Source of the DNA: a virus
Length of the DNA stretch: 37,251 bases
Direction: 5' to 3' (one strand)
IMG/VR virus record: IMGVR_UViG_3300020051_001005
Span: 1-37,251 of that record
In this document: one piece after another, positions 14,519 to 21,889 of the stretch
How the letters are laid out: every line of letters begins with the position of its first letter
Numbering within the stretch: the first letter of the stretch is position 1
Notes under the pieces: generated by a model
What the model saw: only the letters and a program-made list of their open reading frames with translations
Told to the model about the DNA's origin: nothing
Databases searched by the model: none
Made by a program: the position numbers and the translations under genes

Positions 14519-15526
14519 ATGGCAGAAGTTAGAAAAAGATTGTTTTATAGTAAAAATTCAAAAGTAATAACTATATATTCAGATAATACAAAAAAAGAAA
14601 GATATGTTAATTTACATGATTTATGTTTAAGCGATTGTACAGTACTTGTAACAAATAATTTAGAATTTAATCAAGTAAAAAATAATTTAACAAGTCTTGG
14701 TTATTATTCTTATGATTTATTTATGTATGATAGTAAACGTGGATATATATCTATATCATACGGTGTAAAGATAGATTGGGAATATTATCATGTACGTAAT
14801 CCATTTAATAAACCAACGTATTGTTATAGTATAAATTTCTCAAGTTATTTAAATGGATTATGTATATTACTTTCTTTATCAGATTATTTGGAATTAATAG
14901 AAATAAAACTAGAAGAAAAAGCAAAAAGAAAACAATTTAAACAAAAACAAGAAAAATTTAATTCATTATCTTTTGAAGAAAAATTAAAATATTTTAGCCA
15001 TTTAGATATAACGCATATTAATAAAACAATTATAGAAAATTTACATTTATTAATATTTACAAAAAGTGATGAATTTGAAGAAACAATAAACAGTAAATAT
15101 TATTTTAATAAATTACAAAATGATACTAGACAAGTATTACATAAATTAGTTCCATTAAAAAATGATGATATTATTGAAATAGATGCTATTGATAATGAAT
15201 TAGAATTATATCTTGATATAACAAAATATTTTTTTATTATTGCACCAAAATTTTATAACATAACACGTCCATTAAGTTGTAATTTAACATTTAATGAAAC
15301 ACTTAAAATGATAGATGTATGTCCACAATTGTTGGATTCACCTAAAGAAACTTCTATATTATTAGTTATTAAATCACAATTTGATAGTGTAATTAATAAT
15401 ATTAAAAAATTAGGAATAGATATTACAATACGTGAATTAATGAAATATCTTAAAAATGAAGATAATATAAATTATAAAAATACTTATAAAGCATATAATT
15501 TATTAATTTCTAATAATCATATATAG
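14519..15526 (+). CDS. Hypothetical protein
   Basis: A 335-residue protein, no recognised domain. The N-terminal 120 residues look mixed alpha/beta (VITIYSDNTKKERYVNLHDL; VLVTNNLEF). A lysine-rich helix at about 128-150 (EIKLEEKAKRKQFKQKQEKF) is probably a coiled coil, and the C-terminal half is helical (IRELMKYLKNEDNINYKNTYKAYNLL). No leader and no clear promoter of either class upstream. The ORF is long and intact, so it is real, but its role is unknown. Confidence 0.65.
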   Translation: MAEVRKRLFYSKNSKVITIYSDNTKKERYVNLHDLCLSDCTVLVTNNLEFNQVKNNLTSLGYYSYDLFMYDSKRGYISISYGVKIDWEYYHVRNPFNKPTYCYSINFSSYLNGLCILLSLSDYLELIEIKLEEKAKRKQFKQKQEKFNSLSFEEKLKYFSHLDITHINKTIIENLHLLIFTKSDEFEETINSKYYFNKLQNDTRQVLHKLVPLKNDDIIEIDAIDNELELYLDITKYFFIIAPKFYNITRPLSCNLTFNETLKMIDVCPQLLDSPKETSILLVIKSQFDSVINNIKKLGIDITIRELMKYLKNEDNINYKNTYKAYNLLISNNHI

Positions 15527-15577
15527 AATAGAAAATGAAAAGTTATGCAGTAGGAACAAATATTGATGTGAATATTA

Positions 15578-15823
15578 TTAATGATTTTCTATTTTTTGTA
15601 ATTCTGTATAATAATTAGGCATTTCAGTTAAATGATCTAATGCAATTTCTTTAGCTAAATTTTTATCACTAGTGTGTTCTAATTCAACATTAATTCCTTT
15701 TTTAAGTTCATGTTGTATATTTGAAATAGTTGTATTGTGTTTACTGGCAATATCTTCTATAGATAAATTATCACCAATTCCACCTTTTAAATAATTTTTA
15801 AATTCGTTTATTGTTGTTATCAT
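15578..15823 (-). CDS. Leader-bearing DUF5661 protein
   Basis: An 81-residue protein starting MITTINEFKNYLKGGIGDN. The body carries the DUF5661 signature: KKGINVELEHTSDKNLAKEI followed by ALDHLTEMPNYYTEL (G..VE.EHT.D...A..IA.DHL.E.P.YY..L). The invariant E, H and YY are present. The family is small, widespread in phages, and of unknown function. Here it is joined to the putative capsid-targeting leader, although the (I/L)xE site is not obvious between residues 9 and 16. A late-type motif lies about 23 nt upstream. Confidence 0.75.
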   Translation of the reverse strand: MITTINEFKNYLKGGIGDNLSIEDIASKHNTTISNIQHELKKGINVELEHTSDKNLAKEIALDHLTEMPNYYTELQKIENH

Positions 15824-15846
15824 ATTATATTTATGTGATTAATAAT

Positions 15847-15859
15847 TTTATATATTAAA
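15847..15859 (-). promoter_or_regulatory. Candidate late promoter (minus strand)
   Basis: TTTAATATATAAA on the minus strand, 12 of 13 matches to the motif, 23 nt upstream of the start at 15823; divergent from a host-type element at 15869. Confidence 0.45.
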
Positions 15860-15868
15860 AAATATAAT

Positions 15869-15876
15869 TATATTTG
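15869..15876 (+). promoter_or_regulatory. Host-type -7 element TATATTTG
   Basis: Exact TAnnTTTG match 36 nt upstream of the ATG at 15913, the first of three co-directional genes ending at the terminator at 17736. Confidence 0.5.
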
Positions 15877-15912
15877 TAAATAATTAAAAAGTACTAATTA
15901 AATATAATAAAT

Positions 15913-16767
15913 ATGGAAGTAATACACGCACAAATATTTGATGTTAAAAATGCGTTATTTAAACAGAAAGCATCAGTAAAAAGTAAATTAACAACAGTTT
16001 CATGTAATAATAAAGATAATTGTTCTTTATATAAAAAAGGTCAATGTTCTTTAGTTGGAATGTTTCAAGATAAATGTGTATACGGTAAAAAAGTATCTAT
16101 AGACGGATTTACTAGAAAAGCATCTAAATATAATTCATGGATAAATGATAATAAAGAACAATATAAAGATGTTTTTAATAAATTAAAGTCAGCAACAAAA
16201 AAAATGGCTATTGTTGGTGATTATATTTATTTACCATATTCACATTTAAATATGAATAAGAAATTACCATTTAATAATTTTGGTGGATTTATGAATGATG
16301 GTGATAAATATATGTTATTAAAAGATTTTACTGATGAGGTAATTTTTTCAATTATTACATTTTCACCACAAGCATTAATGGGTGGAACAATTAAATCATA
16401 TGCAAAAGAAGTAGTTCCTGATTTCATTACACATATAATAGAAGTGTTTCCTGATAAAGTTAAATCTTTCTTAATGAAATATCCAAATATGGAATTTATG
16501 TTTGTTATTAGATCTCCTATTGGTCGAAAAGCATTATTAGAATCATTAAAACCCGGAACAGTTATTACAAAATATCATGATTCTGATAAATTAAATACAC
16601 AACATTGGACATGGGATGGTGAATATATTACATCTACAGATTGTGGATATTCTTTTTCTGTTGTTGAATTTGATACAGTAGAGGTAAAATTAAAACCTAA
16701 AGAAAATACAGCGGTTGTTATTACTGATAAAAATCAAACAGATCAAGATACAATTTATATAGATTAA
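15913..16767 (+). CDS. Hypothetical protein with N-terminal cysteine cluster
   Basis: A 284-residue protein. Residues 30-55 hold four cysteines (SCNNKDNCSLYKKGQCSL, then DKCVYGKK), a plausible zinc site or metal cluster. The middle (GDYIYLPYSHLNM, FNNFGGFMNDGDKYMLL, FSIITFSPQALMGG) suggests a globular enzyme-like domain, but I cannot name the family. HWTWDGEYITSTDCGYSFSV near the C-terminus is distinctive. It is first in a three-gene unit, with the next gene 2 nt after the stop, and is driven by a host-type promoter. No leader, so likely acts in the infected cell. Confidence 0.65.
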   Translation: MEVIHAQIFDVKNALFKQKASVKSKLTTVSCNNKDNCSLYKKGQCSLVGMFQDKCVYGKKVSIDGFTRKASKYNSWINDNKEQYKDVFNKLKSATKKMAIVGDYIYLPYSHLNMNKKLPFNNFGGFMNDGDKYMLLKDFTDEVIFSIITFSPQALMGGTIKSYAKEVVPDFITHIIEVFPDKVKSFLMKYPNMEFMFVIRSPIGRKALLESLKPGTVITKYHDSDKLNTQHWTWDGEYITSTDCGYSFSVVEFDTVEVKLKPKENTAVVITDKNQTDQDTIYID

Positions 16768-16769
16768 AT

Positions 16770-17159
16770 ATGTATAAATATAAACCAATTGTAGAAATAA
16801 CAGATATAGCTAAAAAAATTATATTAAAAAATAAAAAACAAAAAAAATATAGTTATAAAAAATGGTATAATATTGCATTTGATGAAAGTCTTAAATATGA
16901 TGGTGATTATGTTAAAGCAAAAAAAAATGCTCTTTATGCTAGAGAAATGCATAAACTTTTATATAATGATTTTAAAACAGAATTTAAAAACAGAAAAAAA
17001 TATAAAACATTTATAAATTATTCTGATATGGGCGAATATTATTGCTATATTGAATTTGATACTAAAAAAGATAGTAATACTAATTATCATAATAGTTATG
17101 ATTTTGATTCAGATTTAAATAATAATGGTACGTATTGGCATACTAGTGCTGATCTATAA
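16770..17159 (+). CDS. Hypothetical basic protein
   Basis: A 129-residue protein starting 2 nt after the previous stop, so translationally linked. The N-terminal half is strongly basic (KKIILKNKKQKKYSYKKWYN) with helical character; the C-terminal half is acidic and Asn-rich (DFDSDLNNNGTYWHTSADL). Such charge polarity is common in small nucleic-acid-binding phage proteins, but no family is recognised. Confidence 0.55.
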   Translation: MYKYKPIVEITDIAKKIILKNKKQKKYSYKKWYNIAFDESLKYDGDYVKAKKNALYAREMHKLLYNDFKTEFKNRKKYKTFINYSDMGEYYCYIEFDTKKDSNTNYHNSYDFDSDLNNNGTYWHTSADL

Positions 17160-17215
17160 TTTTTTATTTAATATAGTAAAATAAATAATGAAAAAATATT
17201 AATACCTGTAACACA

Positions 17216-17731
17216 ATGGGATTAGTAAAAAAATATAAAGAATTAATGTTAAAAAAAAAAAATATGGAAGTAATAAATAGTTATCAAAAAGAAAAATTAA
17301 TTAAAGGAAAAAAATACTGGACGTTTTACACATTTACATCGAATAGTGGTAATAGCTTTTCTGAATATGTAAAAGTATTTCAAACTGAAGTATTAAGTAA
17401 AGGTCCTAGATTTATATTTGATGTTGAGAATGCACAAACAACAGAAAGATTTAAATCAAAATTAAATACATATATGAATGGATATGGTTTAGCAACTTGT
17501 AATTTTTATGAAACTGAAGAAGATGCTAAATTAGCGCATGATATGTATATCATATCATTTAGTAAATCTTTAAAAGGTAGTCATAAAGAAAAAATATTAA
17601 AAAAATTATATGATAACTCTTTAATTATTATTGAACCTATAGAAAAAGATTCTATAAATTGGTATAACTCTTTATCTGATAAAGAAAAGACATATTTAAA
17701 ATGGATTAAAGATTATTATACAAAAATTTAA
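17216..17731 (+). CDS. Hypothetical protein
   Basis: A 171-residue protein 56 nt after its neighbour. It reads as alpha/beta: KGKKYWTFYTFTSNSGNSFS, TERFKSKLNTYMNGYGLATC, and ETEEDAKLAHDMYIISFSKS. FYETEEDAKLAHDMYIISFSKSL reads like a strand-helix-strand element in which a region of a map or sequence is bounded, but I do not know the family. Sequence complexity is normal, so the gene is probably real. It ends at a strong terminator. Confidence 0.6.
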   Translation: MGLVKKYKELMLKKKNMEVINSYQKEKLIKGKKYWTFYTFTSNSGNSFSEYVKVFQTEVLSKGPRFIFDVENAQTTERFKSKLNTYMNGYGLATCNFYETEEDAKLAHDMYIISFSKSLKGSHKEKILKKLYDNSLIIIEPIEKDSINWYNSLSDKEKTYLKWIKDYYTKI

Positions 17732-17735
17732 ATAA

Positions 17736-17769
17736 AAAAAAACATATGATTATAATCATATGTTTTTTT
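17736..17769. terminator. Bidirectional intrinsic terminator
   Basis: A 34-nt perfect palindrome (A-tract, ACATATGATTA/TAATCATATGT, T-tract) between convergent genes ending at 17731 and 17788. Confidence 0.85.
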
Positions 17770-17787
17770 ATTTTTTAATTAAAATTA

Positions 17788-18564
17788 TTAATCTTGTCTT
17801 AATACATAACCTTCTTCGGAACAAAAATCTACCATTTTATTTAGTCCTGTTGAACCATAAGGTCCACCTGGATTAAAATTATAGAAAGATACAGTATTTG
17901 GTTGAAAAATTACATTAATAGATTCTTTTTCGTAATATATATATGATTCTAATTTAGTTTCTTTAATATCGTTATATGAATTTTCTTGGAATAAAAATAG
18001 TGCCCATCCTGGTTGTTCATTTTCATTAGCCATAACATCAAATCCCATTCTAAAATATCCACGTTCGTGATTATTTAAATCTTTATTTTTAATTTCAGAT
18101 GATAATATATTAATAGAATTTTGTACATCATTATCATCAACCGTACTAAAATTTTCGTTATCTTCTTCAGGTGACCCAGAATCTCTATATATTTCACCAG
18201 GAATATATGCTAAAAAACACTCTTGACTATCATAACCTTTTTCTTCAATCCATCTACTGAATTGTTCGGCATTGTTGTAAATTTTATTTATAGAATCACC
18301 ACCAGATGTTAATCTATCCATCCCTAAAGATTTAATCCAATTAGGTATTAATTCTCTATGGAATTTTGTATATGTATTATTTAGATTACCAGGACCTACA
18401 TGCAATGATGTGAATATAGTACCACTTTCAACTAAAGAAACTAATATATCTAAATCTTTTAAATCTGTTAAATTATTTAACACACCTTTTAAAATTTCAT
18501 ATGTTGAATCATTTTCTATATTTTCTCTAATATATTTTTTAAACTCGTTAATATTTGTTATCAT
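17788..18564 (-). CDS. Leader-bearing hypothetical protein
   Basis: A 258-residue protein with the leader MITNINEFKKYIRENIEND and an IRE tripeptide at 12-14 as cleavage candidate. The mature part is a single globular domain: VSLVESGTIFTSLHVGPGNL, RELIPNWIKSLGMDRL, FSRWIEEKGYDSQECFLAYI, RGYFRMGFDVM, then a C-terminal NPGGPYGSTGLNKMVDFCSE. I do not recognise the family. Composition is balanced and less Asn-rich than its neighbours. Upstream is a perfect late-type motif 17 nt before the start. Likely another packaged effector; target unknown. Confidence 0.65.
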   Translation of the reverse strand: MITNINEFKKYIRENIENDSTYEILKGVLNNLTDLKDLDILVSLVESGTIFTSLHVGPGNLNNTYTKFHRELIPNWIKSLGMDRLTSGGDSINKIYNNAEQFSRWIEEKGYDSQECFLAYIPGEIYRDSGSPEEDNENFSTVDDNDVQNSINILSSEIKNKDLNNHERGYFRMGFDVMANENEQPGWALFLFQENSYNDIKETKLESYIYYEKESINVIFQPNTVSFYNFNPGGPYGSTGLNKMVDFCSEEGYVLRQD

Positions 18565-18581
18565 TTTTTTTCTTTTTTTTT

Positions 18582-18594
18582 ATTATATATTAAA
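18582..18594 (-). promoter_or_regulatory. Candidate late promoter TTTAATATATAAT (minus strand)
   Basis: Perfect copy of the motif on the minus strand, 17 nt upstream of the start at 18564; back to back with a host-like element for the plus-strand gene. Confidence 0.5.
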
Positions 18595-18604
18595 AAAAAA
18601 AGAT

Positions 18605-18612
18605 TATATTTA
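18605..18612 (+). promoter_or_regulatory. Host-like -7 element TATATTTA, leaderless geometry
   Basis: One mismatch from TAnnTTTG; ends 4 nt before the ATG at 18617, the spacing seen at 5067, 8004 and 13736. It decides the start of the downstream gene. Confidence 0.4.
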
Positions 18613-18616
18613 CAGC

Positions 18617-19288
18617 ATGGAAACATTTAATACACCTAAAGACGATACATTACGAGGTACTGGTTACGGAAAATTAGATTATACTAATTCAAGTAAATTA
18701 CATAGTACTGCTAAACGTGTACAATCTACATTTAATGATGACCAACAAACTAGTAAACAAAAAACTAAATCCGTTTTTTGTTCTAAATGTAAAAATCATT
18801 TTAAAATTCATGATTCTAAAACTGATTTACCAACACATACTAAAGAGGTTACTAAATATGATAATCATAAAACAAAACCATATGTTGTAATTACAACATA
18901 TGTAAATGAACCATGCGTTGGTGGTGAAATTGTAAATTTAGGAAATAAAAATTTAGAAACTACTATTATTAAATCATATAAAAAAATTACACCAACTTTA
19001 GGTTTAATTTCATTTGATTTAGAAATTAAACCTAAAGATAATTTACTTGTTTCTTATATAGTAAAAAATAAAAAACATACTAAATATAATCGACCAGTAG
19101 ATAAAGAAGAAATATTTTTAATTGAATTAACTGTTAAATCTATTGTTAAATCAATTAAACGTGGATATAGAATGAGTAATAGCAGAACATTTAAGTGTTA
19201 TTCTACATTTGTAGAAAACATTGAAGTATATTTTACTGATGGATCTAAATTGAGTGATTATTCTACACGTGAAATTATTGTTATATAA
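18617..19288 (+). CDS. Hypothetical protein with a CxxC pair
   Basis: A 223-residue protein (METFNTPKDDTLRGTG...). The frame is open much further upstream over the divergent gene, but the ATG at 18617 follows a -7-like element and begins normal sequence. A short CSKCKNHF at about 55-62 could be part of a zinc knuckle. The C-terminal 140 residues look like a beta-sandwich (KPYVVITTYVNEPCVGGEI; LISFDLEIKPKDNLLVSYI; FVENIEVYFTDGSKL). No leader. No family recognised. Confidence 0.6.
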   Translation: METFNTPKDDTLRGTGYGKLDYTNSSKLHSTAKRVQSTFNDDQQTSKQKTKSVFCSKCKNHFKIHDSKTDLPTHTKEVTKYDNHKTKPYVVITTYVNEPCVGGEIVNLGNKNLETTIIKSYKKITPTLGLISFDLEIKPKDNLLVSYIVKNKKHTKYNRPVDKEEIFLIELTVKSIVKSIKRGYRMSNSRTFKCYSTFVENIEVYFTDGSKLSDYSTREIIVI

Positions 19289-19301
19289 TTTAATATATAT
19301 T
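19289..19301 (+). promoter_or_regulatory. Candidate late promoter (variant)
   Basis: TTTAATATATATT, 12 of 13 matches to the motif, ending 2 nt before the ATG at 19304. Confidence 0.4.
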
Positions 19302-19303
19302 AT

Positions 19304-19612
19304 ATGACAAGATTTATAGTTACCACACGAATTTCTGTATTAGAAATTTATGATTTTTTAAAAGAACACATTGAATTACCATTTTCTTATAAAGAATTGG
19401 AAGAACATATTCCATCTAATGTTTTACAAATAATTGCTGAACTTATGGTTGAATATAGTTATAGCCAAGATATATTATTTAAAAACGTTCAAGATGTTTT
19501 AGACGTTCATGAAATTAAATTACCTACAACAAATGAGGAAGTTCAAGAAGATGAAATCTATGAAAGTAAATTATATACAAATATAAATAGTTTTAAAAAT
19601 TCATTAAAATAA
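19304..19612 (+). CDS. Small hypothetical protein
   Basis: A 102-residue acidic protein with a winged-helix-like pattern (SVLEIYDFLKEHIELPFSYK; NVLQIIAELMVEYSYSQDIL). It has a late-type motif directly upstream. Its last residues, YTNINSFKNSLK, resemble the shared leader (TNINEFKKYI) but placed at the C-terminus, which may be coincidence. No family recognised. Confidence 0.55.
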   Translation: MTRFIVTTRISVLEIYDFLKEHIELPFSYKELEEHIPSNVLQIIAELMVEYSYSQDILFKNVQDVLDVHEIKLPTTNEEVQEDEIYESKLYTNINSFKNSLK

Positions 19613-19669
19613 TTTTTTTAATTCATAATAATCGATTAAACTTTTAAATAATTTATTCATATAAAATGT

Positions 19670-20113
19670 ATGAATAAATTATTTAAAACAATTTTAGGTT
19701 TATTTAAAAAATCTAAACCGATAAAAAAATCATATAAAAAAATTATATTAAAAGATCAAATCCTTTATAATGTTGATGTAGAAAAAATTAATGTAAATTC
19801 ACTTGAAAATTGTATTGATGATTTTAATAAAAAATTAGAAACTATTGGTGTTATGTATGGTGAATTAGATCATACATCAAAATTAGATATTACATTACAT
19901 AATGTATCTCATAGTATTGAAAAAATTAAATTAGATAATAATAACAATATAATAGCAAATGTAAAAACATTATCTACACCAAGTGGTAAAATATTACAAA
20001 ATTTAATTAATGATGGGTTTAAAATTAATTTTAAACCTAGTATGATTGGAATAAAAGATAAAAATAATATTTTTGAGGTAAAAGAAATACTTACATTTGA
20101 TGTATGTATATAA
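19670..20113 (+). CDS. Prohead-protease-like protein (gp21-type fold), catalytic serine not evident
   Basis: A 147-residue protein. After a basic N-terminus (LFKKSKPIKKSYKKIILKD) it shows the pattern of phage prohead maturation proteases: VMYGELDHTSKLDI (GELxHP-like, with the histidine), NVSHSIEKIKLDN, TLSTPSGKILQNLI, and DGFKINFKPSMIGI before a final strand ILTFDVC. In canonical enzymes the GFKINFKPSMIG segment reads GAKLGVSSRGLG, with the catalytic serine in SS. Here those positions are KP, so activity is uncertain. Such a protease would cut the leaders found on neighbouring proteins. Alternatives: an inactive paralogue or a capsid-core component. The window may not hold the active copy. 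Confidence 0.55.
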   Translation: MNKLFKTILGLFKKSKPIKKSYKKIILKDQILYNVDVEKINVNSLENCIDDFNKKLETIGVMYGELDHTSKLDITLHNVSHSIEKIKLDNNNNIIANVKTLSTPSGKILQNLINDGFKINFKPSMIGIKDKNNIFEVKEILTFDVCI

Positions 20114-20130
20114 AAAGAATTTAATTATGA

Positions 20131-20844
20131 ATGTTAGAAAACCTTATAGGAATTGATCCATCTATTATATCTACAGGATTAGTAGTTAATGGTATAGTAT
20201 TTAATTATTGTCGTGAAAAAGATGCTAAAAATACAAAATTAACAAAATTATCTAAATGGTATTTATTATGTGAAAGCGTTATAAATTATAGATATATTAA
20301 ATTGGATTATGTTGAAGGATATTCAAAAAATGAAATTCAAAAAATGTTTTTATATGACGCTATCACGGATATGATGATTGATGATATTATAAAAACAATA
20401 GATAATACCTTACCTACTAGAGTAGCAATAGAAGGATATTCATATTCATCAGGCGCAGGTGATATTATTGATTTAGTAACATTTTCAACTTTATTACGTA
20501 GAAAATTATTAACTATTACTACAGATATTACTATTTTAGCACCTATGACTTTAAAATTGGAATCATGTAAATTAACATATACTCCAATAGAAAAGAAAAT
20601 AGGCGGAAAGAATCCACGTACAGAATATATTTATAAAAGTAAATTAGGCATTCCTGGTGGATCATTTAATAAATTAGATATATTCCTATCACTTATTGAA
20701 AATGATTCATTAAATGATACATATGTTAATTTTTTAAAAGAACATAAAATGTCAATAGCATTTACAAAAAATATTAAAAAACCATTAGAAGATACTAATG
20801 ATGCATACACATTATATTTATTATTAAAAAACAATAAAATATGA
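20131..20844 (+). CDS. RuvC-like Holliday-junction resolvase
   Basis: A 237-residue protein with the RNase H-type fold of RuvC. The first strand is LIGIDPSIISTGLVV with catalytic D9. The second acid is E101 in VAIEGYSYSS, the RuvC ..EG... motif. The acidic pair at the end is D221/D224 in LEDTNDAYTLYLLL. The order D, E, D..D is that of metal-dependent junction resolvases. Phages use such enzymes to resolve branched DNA before packaging. It is followed by an overlapping gene (ATGA), implying coupled translation. Confidence 0.75.
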   Translation: MLENLIGIDPSIISTGLVVNGIVFNYCREKDAKNTKLTKLSKWYLLCESVINYRYIKLDYVEGYSKNEIQKMFLYDAITDMMIDDIIKTIDNTLPTRVAIEGYSYSSGAGDIIDLVTFSTLLRRKLLTITTDITILAPMTLKLESCKLTYTPIEKKIGGKNPRTEYIYKSKLGIPGGSFNKLDIFLSLIENDSLNDTYVNFLKEHKMSIAFTKNIKKPLEDTNDAYTLYLLLKNNKI

Positions 20845-21212
20845 AACATGCTAATATTATAAATATTCCAAAAAATCCAAAAAAACTTTTAGATTATGCA
20901 ATGTCTAAATCTTTTGATTATTGGATTGATGAGAAAAGTTCTATAGATAATCCATCAGTACATTATAGAGCAAATAGTAATTTAACATTTGATGAGGCAT
21001 TTAATATAATATTTAATAATAAACCACATTGGACAATTATTTTTAGAAATATGTCATATATTAATATCAGTGAAGAAGATTATTGGGAATTTGGTGGATG
21101 TAATATTGGTGCTAATTCTTATGGTGAAGTTTTTATTTGGATTAAAGTCAAAGTAAATATTGCCTATGAAATATTTGAAAAATTTAATCTACAAATTAAA
21201 TATATAAATTAA
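20841..21212 (+). CDS. Hypothetical protein
   Basis: A 123-residue protein whose ATG overlaps the RuvC-like stop codon by 4 nt, so translation is probably coupled. It reads as a compact alpha/beta protein (PSVHYRANSNLTFDEAFNII, HWTIIFRNMSYINISEEDYW, GGCNIGANSYGEVFIWIKVK). Coupling suggests a role connected with recombination or packaging, but there is no motif to confirm it. It ends in a stretch leading to a terminator at 21279. Confidence 0.6.
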   Translation: MKHANIINIPKNPKKLLDYAMSKSFDYWIDEKSSIDNPSVHYRANSNLTFDEAFNIIFNNKPHWTIIFRNMSYINISEEDYWEFGGCNIGANSYGEVFIWIKVKVNIAYEIFEKFNLQIKYIN

Positions 21213-21278
21213 ATATAATAAATATAATTATATCTTTTAATAGACGAAATAAATAATCAATAATATTTTTAATAAATT

Positions 21279-21310
21279 AAAAAAACCTAGAATTAATTCT
21301 AGGTTTTTTT
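21279..21310 (+). terminator. Intrinsic terminator
   Basis: Perfect palindrome: seven A, CCTAGAATT/AATTCTAGG, seven T. It separates the resolvase unit from the leader-gene operon, whose promoter overlaps the T-tract. Confidence 0.85.
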
Positions 21311-21320
21311 TATATATATT
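21308..21320 (+). promoter_or_regulatory. Candidate late promoter (weak variant)
   Basis: TTTTATATATATT, 11 of 13 matches to the motif, ending 2 nt before the first ATG of the four-gene leader operon. Confidence 0.3.
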
Positions 21321-21322
21321 AT

Positions 21323-21889
21323 ATGATAACTGAATTTAAAATATTTGAGAATAACAGAGCAGATTTATATCATGCAATAAAAACAAAATACGCTAATATA
21401 GCATTAGAAAAAAACGAATTAGATATTTATTCTTATCAACGATATTGGGCTAATGGAAAAAGATATAAAGATAATGAACCAGAATATAAAAATTCATTTT
21501 TTTATCGTGGTTTATCATTAACTAGAGATATAAATTATGCAAAAAATTGGGCTAGTGTTATTTTAGTTTTTGATACAAATAAATTAAAAGAAAAATATAA
21601 AATTGTTCCTTATAACTGGGGCTTTAGTATAGGTAATATAACTAATCAAAATATAAAAAAAGAAAAAGAAGAATTTTTAATTGTATCATATAATAAAAAT
21701 CATTTAACAGATAAAGAATTTATTAATATGTATGGTAAATCTGGTGGATCTATAAAAAATCTTTCTTATTATTTAAAAGGTTTTTATATAAATAAATCAA
21801 CATATAATATTTATACTGAAAATGATACAAAAATATATGAACCATATGAAAAATTAAAAAAAAATAAATTATATTTAGGACTACTATGA
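21323..21889 (+). CDS. Leader-bearing protein, possible ART-like fold
   Basis: A 188-residue protein with a short leader, MITEFKIFENN, where IFE at 7-9 matches the cleavage consensus. The body fits a phage family of the form LYHA...A..IL..N.L... followed by RGLSLTRDINYAKNWASVIL and VFDTNKLKEKYKIVP. It also has an acidic EKEEF around residues 111-115. LYH, S-L-T-R and ExE would correspond to the three ART active-site strands, but the match is weaker than in the gene at 23247. It is the first of four overlapping genes (ATGA junctions) that all carry the leader. Likely late-expressed and injected; enzymatic role not proven. Confidence 0.55.
   Translation: MITEFKIFENNRADLYHAIKTKYANIALEKNELDIYSYQRYWANGKRYKDNEPEYKNSFFYRGLSLTRDINYAKNWASVILVFDTNKLKEKYKIVPYNWGFSIGNITNQNIKKEKEEFLIVSYNKNHLTDKEFINMYGKSGGSIKNLSYYLKGFYINKSTYNIYTENDTKIYEPYEKLKKNKLYLGLL

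Noticed and set aside
18410-18616. Upstream extension of the plus-strand gene to 18410
   Set aside because: It would overlap the divergent leader-bearing gene and both promoters, and the extra part is hydrophobic antisense-type sequence; the -7-like element places the start at 18617.
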